From positions 1 through 14,381 of the forward strand of contig JAPLYA010000047.1 in NCBI GenBank assembly GCA_026395775.1: a DNA stretch of 14,381 nt. Reading direction: 5' to 3'. Under the pieces are notes generated by a model, which had not been told where the DNA came from, ran no database searches, and worked only from the letters and a program-made list of their open reading frames with translations. This document shows, in pieces, positions 12,715-14,381 of the stretch (position 1 is its first letter; each line of letters starts with the position of its first letter). A program made the position numbers and the translations under genes. Source of the stretch: Candidatus Pacearchaeota archaeon. GTDB lineage: Archaea; Nanobdellota; Nanobdellia; Pacearchaeales; GW2011-AR1.

Positions 12715-13173
12715 CTATCTGTCATGCCTTAAATCTATTTCAGCTTTTTCTGTAGCCTTACTAGAATTAATCATTCTTTCATCATGTGCTTGATTTGCAG
12801 TTTTCTCTAGAATAGAGTCAGCTAAATCTTTTGCATCACGAACAATTTGCGGATCTGTAACTTCAACACCATTAACTTCAACAGTTGTAACAACTTGAGC
12901 ATTAAATGGTATGAAGTAAGATTTTACTTCTTCAACCTCAACTTTAGTATCCCCTCTATAAAAATGCAATCTCGGCCTATAAGCTGAAGCAGATAAACTA
13001 ACCTTATTGGACTTGCCAGAAGCTTGAACATCTCCCCTATAATCTCCAATTTTCATGACTCTTCTGCCAAATGAAGTAATGGCATTAGTACTAGAATACG
13101 TAGCGGATGCAAAAAAACAAATTCCCAAAATACCAAATGCCCCTGCAATTATGTTTAGTTTTGACCAGTTCAT
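12715..13173 (-). CDS. Hypothetical protein with N-terminal membrane anchor
   Basis: A 152-residue protein with a single hydrophobic segment near the N-terminus (KLNIIAGAFGILGICFFASA, about 5-24). This could be an uncleaved anchor or signal peptide, placing the rest outside the cell. The remainder is strand-rich (KVSLSASAYRPRLHFYRG, VEEVKSYFIPF, QVVTTVEVNGVEV) and ends in a charged helix. No cysteines follow the anchor apart from C19 within it. I recognise no family. A minus-strand ATATTTAAAA box about 28 nt upstream supports the ATG at 13173 and leaderless expression. Its stop abuts the possible small ORF on the other strand. Confidence 0.65.
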   Translation of the reverse strand: MNWSKLNIIAGAFGILGICFFASATYSSTNAITSFGRRVMKIGDYRGDVQASGKSNKVSLSASAYRPRLHFYRGDTKVEVEEVKSYFIPFNAQVVTTVEVNGVEVTDPQIVRDAKDLADSILEKTANQAHDERMINSSKATEKAEIDLRHDR

Positions 13174-13196
13174 AAGCTATTGACAAAAATCTCCTT

Positions 13197-13206
13197 TTTA
13201 AATATT
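13197..13206 (-). promoter_or_regulatory. TATA box of the membrane-anchored protein gene
   Basis: Minus-strand ATATTTAAAA centred 28 nt before the ATG at 13173. Confidence 0.5.
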
Positions 13207-13235
13207 TATCTACTAGAGATGCTATGTGTAAAAAA

Positions 13236-13403
13236 TTAGTGTTTTTTATGAGATTTATAAAAATTAAAAACTTCTACTATGTGTTTGGTATTGCCCAGAT
13301 ACATAATCACTTTCTGCTTAACTTTCCCCTTTCTATCTAGCTTGCCTTCTACAACATAATAATAAATCTTGCCTTTTACCTTTTTTGAGCGTATGTACAC
13401 CAT
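13236..13403 (-). CDS. Small basic protein resembling the N-terminus of IS1634-type transposases
   Basis: A 55-residue protein from ATG at 13403 to TAA at 13236-13238, beginning MVYIRSKKVKGKIYYYVVEG and continuing KGKVKQKVIMYLGNTKHIVE. The pattern of basic residues, a YYY strand and ...KQK...YLG matches the short N-terminal module found on some IS1634-family transposases and, in many archaea, alone as a small protein. That comparison is from memory. The protein is highly basic (many Lys) and could bind nucleic acid. A TATA box (ATTTATATA on the minus strand, 13428-13436) about 29 nt upstream supports the start. It is divergent from the transposase gene, so it may be host DNA, an IS passenger or a remnant. 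Confidence 0.6.
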   Translation of the reverse strand: MVYIRSKKVKGKIYYYVVEGKLDRKGKVKQKVIMYLGNTKHIVEVFNFYKSHKKH

Positions 13404-13411
13404 CACAAATT

Positions 13412-13493
13412 ATATAGGCACAATTAGTATATAAATCTTATGAATTTATCTTCCACAAAGTAAATCTACTAGTTAGGCACAATATATTAGTAT
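13412..13493. repeat. AGGCACAAT direct repeat upstream of the transposase
   Basis: TATAGGCACAATTAGTATA (13413-13431) is partly repeated as TTAGGCACAATATATTAGTA (13473-13492), 60 nt apart and just before the transposase ATG. It could be an IS subterminal repeat for transposase binding or part of the insertion site. The left IS boundary is not resolved. Confidence 0.4.
13428..13436 (-). promoter_or_regulatory. TATA box of the small basic protein gene
   Basis: Minus-strand ATTTATATA centred about 29 nt upstream of the ATG at 13403. Confidence 0.45.
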
Positions 13494-14381
13494 GAAAAAG
13501 AGGAAAAGGTGGCCAAGAAACGAGGTACTATACAATATGGTTCGAGAAAATGAATTTCAAAATTTCTTTGAATTTGTGAGATACCTTACAAATTGCGTGT
13601 GCAATAACAAGAAAATGAAGAGCTATGTTTCTTGTTTATTGATATGGCACAAATTCCCTGATTTGTCAGCAAGAAGAGCAAAGAGTTATCTAAAATTCCT
13701 TAAAAGCTTTAGGGTCATTAATGCAAGCATTCCATGTTTCAAAACATTATGCAACTATCGGGAAAATCCATTAATGCATAATGTTTTAGATATGCTAATA
13801 GAAGAAAGCTCTAAGCCTTTGGCAAGGATAGAGACTGATTTTGCAACTGATTCAACCGGAATAAAAACAAAATTATTCTCTTCTTGGTTCAGCTTGAGAG
13901 CAAAAAAGAGAATCAGAAGAAGAGACCACTTGACTGTTCATATCTCTACAGGAGTTAAGAGTGGGATAGTCACTGCTCTTAACATCGAGGCTAAACAAGG
14001 AAAAGATAATAAAATTTTTAGAGAGCAGGTTGATAAAACTTCTAAAAACTTTAAGATAAATGAATGGAGTGGTGATGGAACATATTGGTGCAAGAAAAAT
14101 TGCAGAAAGGTTTCTGAGAAAGGCGGGAAACCTTATTTTAAATGCAAGGAAGGCAAAACTCGCTGGAATGGAAAAAAGTCGGGATGCTTGTCATGGAAAG
14201 AAATGAATCAAGAAAGTAGAGACCATCCAAGAAGGTATAAGAAACATTATAAAAAAAGAAGCAAGGTCGAAGCAGTTAATCATAGCAAGAAAGCAATTCA
14301 TGGAGAGAAAGTTTATTCTAAGCTGAAATCAGCAAGAATAAATGAAGAAGGATTCAGATGGGTTAATCATAATATTAATGT
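13492..14381 (+). CDS. DDE transposase, 3' end outside window
   Basis: The frame from ATG at 13492 is open to the right edge, 296 residues visible. A basic helical N-terminal part (about 1-110) precedes an RNase-H-like DDE core. The probable catalytic residues are D120 (FATDSTG), D195 (EWSGDGTYW) and E260 (RSKVEAVNHSKK); the last motif is the typical R-x-x-V-E of IS4/IS5-group enzymes. An insertion with four cysteines (about 200-232: WCKKNC, FKCKEG, GC) between the second Asp and the Glu may form a zinc finger. It would cut and join DNA ends of its own insertion sequence. The exact IS family is not assigned, and the element's right end is beyond the window. No frameshift is visible, so it may be active. 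Confidence 0.85.
   Translation, partial: MKKRKRWPRNEVLYNMVRENEFQNFFEFVRYLTNCVCNNKKMKSYVSCLLIWHKFPDLSARRAKSYLKFLKSFRVINASIPCFKTLCNYRENPLMHNVLDMLIEESSKPLARIETDFATDSTGIKTKLFSSWFSLRAKKRIRRRDHLTVHISTGVKSGIVTALNIEAKQGKDNKIFREQVDKTSKNFKINEWSGDGTYWCKKNCRKVSEKGGKPYFKCKEGKTRWNGKKSGCLSWKEMNQESRDHPRRYKKHYKKRSKVEAVNHSKKAIHGEKVYSKLKSARINEEGFRWVNHNIN

Overview
The window looks like a low-GC DPANN archaeon of the Woesearchaeota/Pacearchaeota (Nanoarchaeota) type. This is inferred from the gene set and promoter style, not from a marker gene. Supporting signs: a TrmB-family regulator, tRNA genes without encoded CCA, and TATA-like boxes about 25-29 nt upstream of many start codons (leaderless transcription). 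A bacterial-style MetRS is compatible with that assignment.

Layout. 1-322: 3' end of an unknown gene. 342-563 (-): small membrane-associated protein. 812-1573 (+): MinD-type ATPase. 1691-1762 (-): tRNA-Val(CAC), downstream of methionyl-tRNA synthetase (1888-3747, -). 3782-5005 (-): two-gene operon of unknown function, divergent from a TrmB-like regulator (5102-5803, +). The two promoters share a perfect GGTGAT-N4-ATCACC palindrome. 5886-7373 (+): HTH protein, then two GC-rich palindromes, then a 5'-truncated repeat/nuclease-like gene, probably the debris of one homing-endonuclease-like gene. 7422-7492 (+): tRNA-Gly(CCC). 7673-9058 (+): MFS permease. 9185-9883 (-): endonuclease V homologue that has lost most catalytic residues. 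10176-10853 (+): zinc-ribbon/HSP20-like protein. 10962-11247: non-coding block made almost entirely of nested hairpins, preceded by a TATA-like box. 11387-12430 (-): DisA-type diadenylate cyclase. 12715-13173 (-): membrane-anchored or exported protein. 13236-13403 (-): small basic protein. 13492-end (+): DDE transposase cut by the window edge.

The most unusual signals are outside the genes. First, a ~50-bp element occurs five times (1624, 7575, 9126, 10079 and 11337), always intergenic and always in the same orientation. Its internal spacing is fixed and its small hairpin changes on both arms together (AAGC/GCTT versus AAC/GTT). Second, the 10962-11247 block folds on paper into three domains and could be an undescribed structured RNA; one of its hairpins has a close relative at 10006-10042.

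Possible functional links: c-di-AMP signalling (DisA), MinD-type positioning, translation (MetRS, two tRNAs), and a small TrmB-controlled operon of unknown purpose. Mobile or selfish DNA is represented by the transposase, the nuclease-like locus and the palindromes. All fold statements are by eye; no energy calculation or database search was run.
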